Assembly: GCA_963971285.1 (NCBI GenBank)
Contig: OZ020257.1
Coordinates: forward strand, 14,708,602 to 14,772,601
Direction of reading: 5' to 3'
Source of the DNA: Astropecten irregularis
Taxonomy: Eukaryota > Echinodermata > Asteroidea > Paxillosida > Astropectinidae
DNA: 64,000 nucleotides
Shown: one piece after another, positions 40,001-49,809 of the stretch
Position numbering within the stretch: position 1 is the stretch's first letter
How the letters are laid out: the number at the start of each line of letters is the position of its first letter
Made by a program: the position numbers and the translations under genes
Notes under the pieces: model-generated
Told to the model about the DNA's origin: nothing
The model's database searches: none
What the model saw: only the letters and a program-made list of their open reading frames with translations

Positions 40001-40140
40001 GCCCGTTGCTGTGCTGCGGCCGTGGCTACCAGACCATGGTCCGAACGTCCCGAGGCAACTGCAACTGCAGGTTTGAATGGTGCTGTGAAGTGGTTTGTGA
40101 GACATGTCGACTGACCGAAGAACTCCACATCTGTAACTGA
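27808..40140 (+). CDS. Wnt family secreted ligand, C-terminal part (two exons)
   Basis: Encodes the last 246 complete residues (plus a split first codon) of a Wnt, a lipid-modified, cysteine-rich ligand that binds Frizzled/LRP receptors. Joining 27,808-28,097 to 39,679-40,140 keeps the frame. Hallmarks: NRE followed by ITSASITFYVTRACSSGE, WGGCSDN, the CKCHGVSGSC finger-loop whose first serine (39,724) is the family's palmitoleoylation site, an NKTS glycosylation sequon, LLCCGRGY, and CRFEWCCEVVC. Twenty cysteines lie in this part, sixteen in the last exon. The 5' exons with signal peptide and the WNCS region are not in the window. Subfamily is unresolved: YGMYFTRDFID, the basic RKRRR insert and YCEPNKKHGSVGT recall Wnt16, the tail (VCETCRLTEELHIC) recalls Wnt10 and Wnt4, and WntA is possible. 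Confidence 0.95.
28711..28780 (+). repeat. possible tRNA-like SINE remnant
   Basis: TTGATGGTAAGACG resembles a decayed A-box and GAGGTTCAATTCCC is a good B-box 30 bp downstream, followed by AATTCAGTC as in the other SINE pieces of this window. Confidence 0.35.
30491..30688 (-). mobile_element. MITE-like element, GGCTCAGGCTC-ended family, copy 1
   Basis: The ends carry GGGGCTCAGGCTCCGG on the left and AGAGCCTGAGCCTGA on the right. The interior (minus strand) shares TTTTGGCTGC, GTTCGGAAGTA, CTGGTTTGAAA and CCTATATTTTCAGCA with the copies at 48.7 and 50.7 kb. It is non-coding. Confidence 0.75.
32430..32485. repeat. (CAAA)n/(TAAA)n simple repeat
   Basis: About 55 bp of CAAA and TAAA units in mixed order within the Wnt intron. 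Confidence 0.95.
34653..34680. repeat. poly-G tract
   Basis: Fourteen or more consecutive G, then CGT and six more G. Such runs can form quadruplexes and are also prone to sequencing error. Confidence 0.9.
39679..40140 (+). CDS. Wnt last coding exon
   Basis: Follows a polypyrimidine tract and CTGCAG; the frame enters in phase 0 as T-I-D-T-N-M-R-V and ends at TGA 40,138-40,140 after HICN. It contains the CHGVSGSC lipidation loop, a lysine/arginine-rich insert (RKRRRLRPPR), the NKT sequon and the C-terminal cysteine knot. 153 codons, the usual size of a terminal Wnt exon. An in-frame ATG at 39,646 is intronic and is not a start. Confidence 0.96.
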   Translation, partial: TIDTNMRVRCKCHGVSGSCTSKVCWNTMPKMDEIGSMIFDRYGQARFMTYSRKRRRLRPPRDSPKKPSGTDLVYLQESVDYCEPNKKHGSVGTHGRLCNKTSELENGCPLLCCGRGYQTMVRTSRGNCNCRFEWCCEVVCETCRLTEELHICN

Positions 40141-41718
40141 AACTCCTCTACTTGAATTTTGTTTTTTTCAAAGCACAAAAACTTCATTTTTGTTTTAGTA
40201 TGATGAATGACTGCCAAGCTGAGCCCACATTTGAAGGACATATTTAGCTTTTATTTTTCCTCCGACAGATATGCATCATTGCCTTGTTATCACCATGCTG
40301 CCTTCAAGATTTATAGAAACATAGACAGGATCAGACTTAGACAGACTGAAAGACTCAACGTGCCGTGATATTGAATTGATTGATTGCTGCTTCTCCTTGC
40401 TCCCCCTTTCTCAAGAAAACTCGACAAAATGCAAAGCAGATGACATCGAATGGAATACGCTACAGCTCGATCTTCACGTCACGATGCAGGAAATTTGTGA
40501 GCCGTGATAAGAAAACCACATTGAAATCAAAATCTGTATACTGCTTGTCGTACATCAAATTGATTTAGAACAGAATTAGTCGGGTCTGAAGTCTAGTTTC
40601 CAAGAGTTCATAAGCTGCATAGTTTTAAGTTAATATGTCATATGTACTGAATGATGCTTTAAATGTTACCCTTTACTTCTCCAGTAGCTTCTTGCAAGTA
40701 GTGCTTAACTTCCGGGTCCACTGCATGGACACTGCATGAAGCAGTTTACACATGGGCCCTGTACCTTCATCTTCAAGCAGCGCCGCACTTACAGAAAGTA
40801 CATCATGGAAGACGGACTAGATCTTTGACGTATATGCAGGAGGAAGGAAGGAAACAAAATGTCGGAAAAAAATTGATGGAGAGAGATATTCCATCAGCAG
40901 GCGGTGATGTCAGTTTGTTTCATTTTCTGCTTATTCACGGCCCACATGTGCAGCATCAGTGAAAGCTAGCTTCAAGTATAGGAAGCCTGTTCAGTATCTA
41001 CGTAAGCAGAAATCACATGAATCAACATGTAGTCAATTGTCACCATAATTCAGCTAAGCGTCTTTCATTGACTAAGAGGATTTGTACATACAATGTCACA
41101 TATGAGAATACAATAACTAAAGAATGCATACGTCAATGTGTTAAGCTTAGCAGTGAACAGTATTGTTTCAACTTTAGGCCTTCTTTTTCATCACATTAAG
41201 CTCATTTTTGTTTCCCTCCAAACTTGAAAGCTCTGTCGTCCTTTTGACTGCTATAATTGACAAAATTTCACTAAATCTTCAGTTTAAACCCTTTATGGAC
41301 AAGAAGCTTGGGTTTGATCTAAACACAGATGTAACAAGTTTCACAGCTTCTTTAACCTGTGAAACTAACCAGAGTCACGATTATAGGTTTGGCAGTGGCA
41401 GTAAATACTAGTTATTATTGGAAGGCAATGACTTAACGTCTTGTTCCCAAACTGATTACAGAAGTCGCAGATATGAAATAGTTACAGGTAAGAAATTACT
41501 TGAAGTAGCGTGAGACTAAAATGCTTCTGAAATTGTTCTCCTTTTTCCCTGTTTTATTTTAAGGGGGTATCTGTGGGAGTTTTTGGAGAGGTAAGCCCCT
41601 CCAAAGAGAGAATACCTGAACCCAACAGATTTCTTTCTCCAAATTTATTGGAGGATAGACTAAAATCTTATCATTAGTGGAACCCATGTTGTAACTGGCA
41701 CTATAACTGCCCACTATA

Positions 41719-41724
41719 AATAAA
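41719..41724 (+). promoter_or_regulatory. candidate polyadenylation signal (Wnt)
   Basis: First AATAAA noted downstream of the Wnt stop, about 1.58 kb into the flank. Another lies at 43,036-43,041. The sequence alone cannot show which is used. Confidence 0.3.
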
Positions 41725-42613
41725 TGTATTCTATTTTGTTTGGTTTTTTATGAATATGGTATTTACACTGATTGAAAATGTAAATAATGAATATTGCTGA
41801 GGCATGTAAAAAACAAATATGTAAAAAAAAAAACCCATAATATTTTATCAAATTATTGTGTTTTTTTTTAAAGATGCATGATGTACAATGTAAAAATAAC
41901 GACAGTATGGAAATGTTTCAAGAAAATGTGGAAACATTTTACATCGCACTACTTTAAATTGCACCCTCAAAATAATGAAATATGATCACGCAGTAATTAA
42001 TCTTTTTATTTTTATTTTTAGTATGCGACCAGTATTCCACGCCATTGCCTAGTACAGTCACATATGAGTACATGTAGATAAACTGGTGTACATTTAAAGT
42101 ATTGAAACACTGGAGTATGGGTTTAAACTATCAAAAAAGGGTAGATTTTCTTCCAGACGTTTTTCCAAGTCTTTTTTGTATCAGTTAACATTTTTTGTCT
42201 TTTTTTATCTCATTATAGACTTTATACCAGAATGTGTACATGTACATTATGTAAGCTGACTCTCTTTATGCAGTACCTATTGATGGTATACAACTAGTGG
42301 ACAGGAGTGGAATGAGCTTCATGTGCCTACCAAACATCCACTACATCCACAGATTGATCAACAAACTGTGCCTTTTTCTTACAGGAAGAAAGTTTATAAG
42401 TATTTTCACAAGAATTGTGTAAAATGTGGTTGCCTTTTATCATACAGTGCTGTTGTATACCAGTGTGTCAGGTGACGGACTGATGTTTCAAGTGTCCACC
42501 GGTCAACTATCCACCAAATTTGTAGTTTGATCAACTCGTGCCTTGATGATATCCACAACTTTTTACAAGTTGTGCATTTTTTTCATATGACTAGTGGCAG
42601 AGCACGTACACTG

Positions 42614-42700
42614 TTTGAAACGTCAAGATAATACCAACGGTTCTTCTCAGAACCACATGCTCTCACAGAAGAGATTACACGGTGTCACCGCAAACCTACC
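42614..42700 (+). repeat. short repeat-like segment with hairpin and GCAAACC tail
   Basis: Begins TTGAAACGTC, has a perfect hairpin GGTTCT-TCTC-AGAACC, and ends ACACGGTGTCACCGCAAACC. That tail resembles the 3' tail of the three hammerhead-like elements (ACATGGTGTTTCCGCAAACC), so it may belong to the same superfamily. Confidence 0.4.
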
Positions 42701-44261
42701 TTCTTTATTTTTACTAGTGCCGGATGCTTATCAACCAAAAATCAATGCTGTTTAGATTGCAGAATATCAACTTATCCAGCAGGCTTATCCACTATTTTCA
42801 TCTTTAGCTGACATCTTCCTGAACAGTCTTCAAGTTTATAGATATGATGCACTCCAAACAAATGTAGCTCCGTCGTAGAAGTACAGTTGATGAAATGCAC
42901 TTAAGATTATTTTCGTGGACAAATAAATAGGAATGCACATTTTTGTTTGTAACTGTAAATATTTGCTGTTTATATATTTAAGTATTTTTTTGGTTTACAT
43001 TTCATCCGAATATAAATTCTGGACAAAACACAACAAATAAACACAATACACAAACGTTTTAGAGCTTATAACGTTTGCATATATTACTCGTAACCATGTA
43101 AATGTAGGTGGCTGCTGTAGTTACATTCTTGCCCGGGAACCATTTTTGTTTTGGTCTGTTGCTCTGGTGATAAAATTATTAAAAGCTCTTCAAATGTATT
43201 ATTAAGCAGGTCCGATTTGTACAATTTGTTTTAATAGATTGACTGTTAAGACGATATTTTGGGCAAATAATTACAATAAATTAATGCTACATCTTAGAGC
43301 ACGTTTTCCTGAACATACTTTCTTGATGGTTATGATCACATTAACAGCATTTTCACCGAGTAATTTAACATAGATGTTTGCCTTTGAATTTGTGAACAGA
43401 TTTAGTCATTTTTCCCCTTCTAGTGAGCCTAATGTTGATATATTCCTTACAAGCACATATCCGTTAAGAAAAATGAGTTGGTATAGCAGTAAATAGTCTC
43501 TGACCTCTAGAGATGATGTTCCACGATTAACTCCAACTCCAAGTGAGGACAGCAATTTGTTTTTTTGAAAGGCAAACATTCAATGATAAAAGTAGCAAAT
43601 TCTGTTTTATTTTAGCTAGTAAACTGGAGGAGGCTCCAAATGGAGCCTGTTCAGTCTTGAGCCAGGGATCTCAGACGCCTAGGGTAACAGTCTTAGCCGG
43701 CGCACATTGTTGATAGTTCGTCATTTGATTCGGCAACGGTCAAAAGGAGGAATGTTAGAAGTGACCGTTTCAAGAGGATGATTCAATTTGTGTCCTCACA
43801 CCATGATTCAATCCGCACTACAGCACCCGAGCACCGACTCTTTCTCCATCCACATTAGTTTCGACAGTGCCCTCAAGTTCAACGCCAAGTCGTGGAACCA
43901 AGTTTAATCACGTAATGGGATCCACAGACGAGGCTAATTTGGTAGACGTGTTAAAACCAGGTGCTTCGCCTCGGCACCTTGCTTAAGCTCTTACCAAACT
44001 GTCACCAATAATCAGTAATTTGTTTTATGGAGGTTAAGCTTCAAGTTAAACAACTTTATAACAAGGAAATCCTACAACAGTCTTTAATACATGAGATGAT
44101 GTGAACAATTCTAATTCCTTAAATTCTTTGGATCTGTCACAAGTTAACAGGTCTTCAAGTTTACAGGCTTCTGCTGATTTTAGAAGAGGGTCAGCAGCAA
44201 ACGTTTGAAAGTTTCAGTCTGCAGGTTCAATTAAGCTGGAGCAACAGGCAAGATTTATTTC

Positions 44262-44515
44262 CAGGGGCCAATTTCATAGAGCTGCTTAGCACAAAAAAAA
44301 TCGCTAAGCATGACATTTCTACCTTAATAAAAACAGGATTAACAACCCAATTTCCATGTGTTGTGTATCACTTGCCATTGTTTTTGCTGTTGTTCGCTGA
44401 CCATGAATAATATTCATTGAATATCAAATCGAATTTTCAATGGTAGTTTATTGGGCAAGCCATTTTTGTGCTAAGCAATTTTGTGTGCTAAGCATCTCTA
44501 TGAAATTGGCCCCTG
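44262..44515. mobile_element. MITE, GGGGCCAATTTCAT-ended family, copy 1
   Basis: 254 bp bounded by CAGGGGCCAATTTCATAGAG and its inverse; the inverted match continues through GCTTAGCAC for about 30 bp with one mismatch. The interior is non-coding and A/T-rich. Relatives sit at 51.1 kb (USE1 intron) and 57.5 kb. The flanking bases show no clear target duplication. Confidence 0.85.
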
Positions 44516-47500
44516 TATAGGAGGAGGAAGATTCTCCATGATGTGGTGTATTACAGGCATAGGTACATACTGGATGCATTATGTCATCCTTCCTTGACGA
44601 TCATTATCAGGTCCTCCCAGTCTGCCTGTCTCCAAAACTTCTTGCAATTGTTTTTATCTGTGGTTTTGTCTCTCACATCCTTCCTTCATCCATCTGCCAA
44701 AAACATTTCCCTTTTTCCATCTTTTTGTCTGTTTCAGCTCACCCATTATCAGGTTGTTCTGTGTTTTTCCTACAGGTTGGCTCTTTATTTCTCTCTTGAA
44801 AACAGGTTGATGGTGTAACCAGTCACTGTATAAATCGAGTCTTTTACGCTTAAGACACCCAGAAATCCCAAAGACCCAATATTCCCAGGGTAATCAGTTG
44901 AGATTTATGCTAGAAATGACAAACTCAATACAGTTGCAATGCTGGTATATACGGATCAGGAGTATGTTCACATTCTGGTGTCATTTAAAGAACTCATTGA
45001 AAAATCCAAAACCAAGAAAATTTCCCTAAAACCTGTTAGGGTCACCCCTGTATAAATTGGCCAGATAAAAAGACTCATCCAAATTTGTCCAGAATGATTA
45101 GTCCATCGATATCTGACCCTAAAGTGAAACTAAATGATCTCAAATGTATTAAAAGCAGAAGGTGGCTTCTTTTGGATCACAATTTTGGTTCTTTTAGTTT
45201 CAGAGATTATACACTTGCACTCCCAAGATACTTCAAAATGGCAGAGACCACACCTAGAGTAAATGAATTAAGTATGGGATAGTCTCAAGGGGAGGGGAGG
45301 TTGGGAGTTGTTATCCAACAGACATTAATGAAAGGAACACAGACAGACAGTACTACATGATGTTGTTATTAAGACCAATGCCAAGTTTTGCCCAAACACA
45401 GTGCAGTGACCTTTGTCGGTTGCAGGTCATCCTTGGTGGGGAAGGCGTTACTGTAAACACAAATCCCGGAGAAGAAAATAGAGAAGAAAATCTTGGTATT
45501 ACGTTGCCTTTTGATGAATGAGGTGTAGAGAGATGTTGGGAGCACCTAGTTTAATGGGTCCCTCCATTTTAAGCACCAACTGACTGTTGGAAGCTAAAGA
45601 GAGGCGGGTGGAATGTTACAGGTCGGCCCTTGCGTGTCTCTTTGTGGGGGAAGGTGATGGCTTGACATCTAAGGGCAGAATGTTAGACCCTGACGAAAAT
45701 CTAGGGAGATATTCCTGTGATTTCAACATTTTCTCTAACTTAATTACCAATTGGAATCTGGGACCCTGAGTTTAAAGGATTGAAATAGCTGTTAGTTTTT
45801 TTAGTGGCTTGGTTGGGCTTTTGATTCGTTCCTGCTCTTTCCCTCTTTGAGGTAGAAGTACATTTGTATTAAAATTAAAATTGTTAAAATCTTCCTTGAG
45901 GCTTGTTACTTTACTTGTTTAGGTTTTGTTAGATTGTTTGTATCCCACGTACAGCTGCTGACATCTTTGATTTAATTCATGATGAGACCCTGGCCTTGAA
46001 AGGTTTAGCCATGATAAAGGAGATGCATCTTGGAAAGTCAGGGCGTGCAAGGAGATATTTCTAGTGATTAAATCATTTCCATGGGATACATCAGTCTTTA
46101 AGAGGAGGTCAGACAGTTTTGCTTCATCATCGGAGCAATGTCAGACAGAAAGAGTTCTGATTCGGGGAAGTGAAGAGATCAGGACTATTTTAAGTGACAT
46201 TTTGATCTGGTTATTCTTATACCTGTTCCCATTGGCTTGAAGGGATTTAGATTTAGTTTTATCTTCTTTCCGGGCAAAACTGTAAGAGCAAGAAAAAAAC
46301 CAGACTGATTTAGTAGCAGAGATACAACTTTTCCAATTTTAATCGGAAATCCGACTTTTTTCAATTTTTCACGCCAATTCCTATTTTTTTCAGCTTTTTT
46401 CCCTTCAAATGTTTTGAACTGTGCTATTAACTTTCAAGTCTCCTTTGATGATATTCATTGTCGTGTGCCGCGTATCTACACGCCACAGTGCACAAATGAC
46501 TATCGGTATTCATAAAATTATTTTCAGATTCTTTTGGCATTGGTCAATTGCATCTCAGAAGTAGGGTATGATTAACCCGACACTACCAAGTGACTAGCGC
46601 AGGCACCTCAACCACTATCAAACCCACAGTGAGTAGCAAATCAATTTTGGGTTCGGTAGTTTGATTTGAATAAAATGAATTTGTTATACACAGGGAAAAA
46701 TAAACACACAAGCAAGCAAAATCAGGTAAATTGTTCAAATATCAGTAAATCAGTACTGCAATCACTCTGCCAATTTTATTTTACAGAGTTGAATTCTTTT
46801 ATTTCCACTTAATTCAGGCACACAGAAGGCAATTAAACAAGATTGGAAAAAAATACCAAACAACGGACACCTACACAAATCCTGTCTACATTGGCTTAGT
46901 GAAATGACGGAACTATGTGTGACTGAATTACAGGCACATATGATGCTAGCCCTGCTTGCGTGGAAAGAATCGGGATCGTTTGTCAGATGTAGGTTGACGG
47001 AAGCAGTTACTAACAAGTCAGTGGGAGCTGTATGACTAGAATCCGTCACGGTTCATCCGCTGTACGTAAACACGTTCACATTATTTGCACAGATGCCAGT
47101 ATGGACGCAAGGATCGGGACCAAGAAATAAATGTTCTTCAGGGGAAGGGTTGAGGAGAATGTCAAATAAGGGCAGAGATTTTTTCAGAATACAGCAAGGA
47201 AGGAATGTACATGGACAAACATGTTGTTTTCTGACCAAGCTGATCAATGATAGGGGCATGGGTCATCATTCCACCAAGTAGGGCCGTGATTTATGTGGTT
47301 GTCCATGCAGCATCAGCAAACCGGTAGCTTTCAATTATACTTGAATAAGTGTACAGTCATAATCAATCAATTGAATCAAATAATCCATGCGTCTTGAACC
47401 AAAAAAATACAATAATGTTAATAAATTAAACAGGAGTCTTAGTGAAGTATGAAAGAAACCTGGTGGAACCATTGAAACAAAATTGAACCTTCGATTCCAT

Positions 47501-47571
47501 CAATCAGGTCACAATGCCTTATACGGCAAGAATTCCACTGACGACCATCACTTGTGCACAACTCTATGGAA

Positions 47572-47584
47572 CCAGCAGAGGGCG
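47572..47584 (+). promoter_or_regulatory. CTCF-like motif
   Basis: CCAGCAGAGGGCG fits the core of the CTCF binding consensus. A second near-match (CCAACAGAGGGCG) lies at 49,333-49,345 in the same orientation. Both are in the gap between Wnt and USE1. Motif match only. Confidence 0.3.
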
Positions 47585-48710
47585 TTTTGAGATAAATGGC
47601 TGCCACTGCATTCAAAATGTACCTTTGTAGGTAAAAAACAACCCTGTAAAACTCACTTTACAGATATGCTACCCCAGTGTTACACAGCTGAGATTGAAGT
47701 TCATCATAATTTGTATCCAGTAAGGTAACTCTTAGAGGATAAAACCCTTGAATTCCATAATGATCATCAGTGGAATTATCCTTATACTATTACATGTTGG
47801 CAGTCTACATGTAACCACTACTGGATTTAACGGATGCCATATTAAAGACACAAGTCCATAGGAGTTGAGTGAATCGGAGTAAACAGTAGTGAAACATGAC
47901 AGCTCAGTCAGTAAATATTAGTGCACAGGATTAATTCATATCCTGCCTTCTCTTTTATTATTCCTTTTCCTGATGTGCAGCATCCGTCACATTAATGTGA
48001 ATCCCGTACAATGTCAGCTGTGGTTTCCAGTTGTATCGTGACGAAGTCTGGTAGTCGTGATTGAATTGGTCTCATAACCTTTTCACAAGTGATCACGCTA
48101 CACGATCGCTTAACAACAAGAGATTATTCGGCCTGGGTTTAATTACTCACAACCAGAAGATTGCATCTGACTCAGTGGTCTGTCAACCCTGCATTTCACA
48201 AGTAACCCAGAGTTAACTGCAGGTAAAGCCCAAAAGATTTTGCAGCCCTAACCCTGGGCAAAATTTTACTTATACTTATTTTGCAGTAAATGTTACGTAG
48301 ACTTTTTATGCTGAGTCAAATCTGCCGGGAACCAGTCAAAAGGAATATATATTTGTATGGAACTTGGGTTGGTGACCAGTGTTTGCTAAATGAAGACCAT
48401 TCTGTGCTTAACATAAGAATAAACATACCACAAAATCTGCCTGTGAAATTTAACATTGTATATCACAAAATGTTAAATTCTCTGAATGAAAATGTATTCA
48501 ATCATTGCCCATTTGACCTTTAAATGCGAACTGAAAATTGCTTACAATCATATGGAAGTAGCTTAGGTAGTTGAAGTCGGTCAGTACAGAATACATACAG
48601 AATGTTCATGAATGGTGTGGAAGTAACTCGATAGATACAAGTGAATAGACACAAGTCTTATATTACCATGTATTATTATTATCCATTATAGTATTTGATA
48701 CTATGGGTGT

Positions 48711-48922
48711 TCACGAAACCAGGCTCAGGTTCAGGCTCCACTTTGTGAATCCTTAACTAACGGGTATCAAAACAGAAGCTTTTGGCTGCGGTTCTGAAGT
48801 AGGTTCTCTGGTTTAAAAAGGTAAACAGAGCTTCAGCTTCAATGAAAAACCATAACCTATATTTTCAGCAAAAATGGATGACAGAACTGGAGCCCAAGCC
48901 TGAGCCTCTGTTTCGTAAAACT
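48711..48922 (+). mobile_element. MITE-like element, GGCTCAGGCTC-ended family, copy 2
   Basis: The fullest copy: left end ACGAAACCAGGCTCAGGTTC and right end GCCTGAGCCTCTGTTTCGT are imperfect inverted repeats of about 28 bp. The interior shares TTTTGGCTGCGGTTC and ATTTTCAGCA with the other copies. Confidence 0.8.
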
Positions 48923-49626
48923 CCTATAAATAACAAAACTGTTTGCCTTAAGTTCGATATGCAATGTGATTATCAGAGTAATTCTTATCAATCGCAGAGG
49001 GATAAGAAAGATCTCAATGATCTGGCAGGAAAGCATCAATTCACACACAGTTTTCAGCAAACTCTCCGAGGGGATACAATACGTATTTAGGTTTCCTTTT
49101 TTCCGTCCGATAACATCATGTCTGGAGAATCACACTCAAAGTCAATTTATCTCAATGATGTTTAAATATATCTATAAATCTGATATTAATAACAATTTTA
49201 GTATTCTTAAAAAAAATTCTTGTTAGCCAATCAGAATTCCCTGAAATAAGTCTTGACATAAATATTAACCAGCATAATTATTAAAATGGCTATAGATTAT
49301 TTCATTGGTATGATTCAGCTAGTTAGAAATGACCAACAGAGGGCGGTATACAATCAAAGTGATCATACAAATTCATAATGCCATGCCAATGGATATAATT
49401 TATGGACATCCAGCTGAGTTTTCATCAAGATGCTAAGTTTTGAAGCCAAGTTGCACTGTTACAAAAACAACAAGGCATTTCAACAGTGTTCTTTGAAGAT
49501 GAAATTGAGTGTCCTCGATTGTAAATGGCACGCCTCCAGACCATCCAGTCACCTTCCATAACAGACACCCCTGACTACAAGCCTCAAGTCATACCCAGCT
49601 CCCCTAGCTAGTTGACAGTCCAAGGG

Positions 49627-49809
49627 TTACCTCAGCTTGGGGAAGAAGCGTATGAAGATGATCATCCACAGGAAGATGATGCTGACACACAGTAGACTCC
49701 CCCACAGCCACCAGTTGCAGGCTCGATTAGTGTGCTGCTGTAACCTCTCCGTCTCTACCTTCAATTTACCGTAGTTGCTGTCGGCTAGTCCTACCGTCTC
49801 CTCCAACCT
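49627..49809 (-). CDS. USE1: USE1 coding exon 7 (last)
   Basis: Acceptor ACGTACAG; phase 0; 60 codons plus TAA (49,627-49,629). Encodes the second half of the SNARE helix (RLEETVGLADSNYGKLKVET), then the Trp-rich transmembrane anchor and the short lumenal FFPKLR. Confidence 0.95.
   Translation of the reverse strand, partial: RLEETVGLADSNYGKLKVETERLQQHTNRACNWWLWGSLLCVSIIFLWMIIFIRFFPKLR

Larger units (their letters stand above)
40141..49626. other. probable Wnt 3' UTR, then intergenic DNA
   Basis: No coding exon recognised. The first 1.5-3 kb is likely Wnt 3' UTR, judged from candidate AATAAA signals (41,719; 43,036) and a UGUACAUA Pumilio-type word at 41,093; its true end cannot be told. Beyond are a short repeat (42.6 kb), MITEs (44.3 and 48.7 kb) and two CTCF-like words. 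Wnt and USE1 converge on this interval. Confidence 0.6.
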
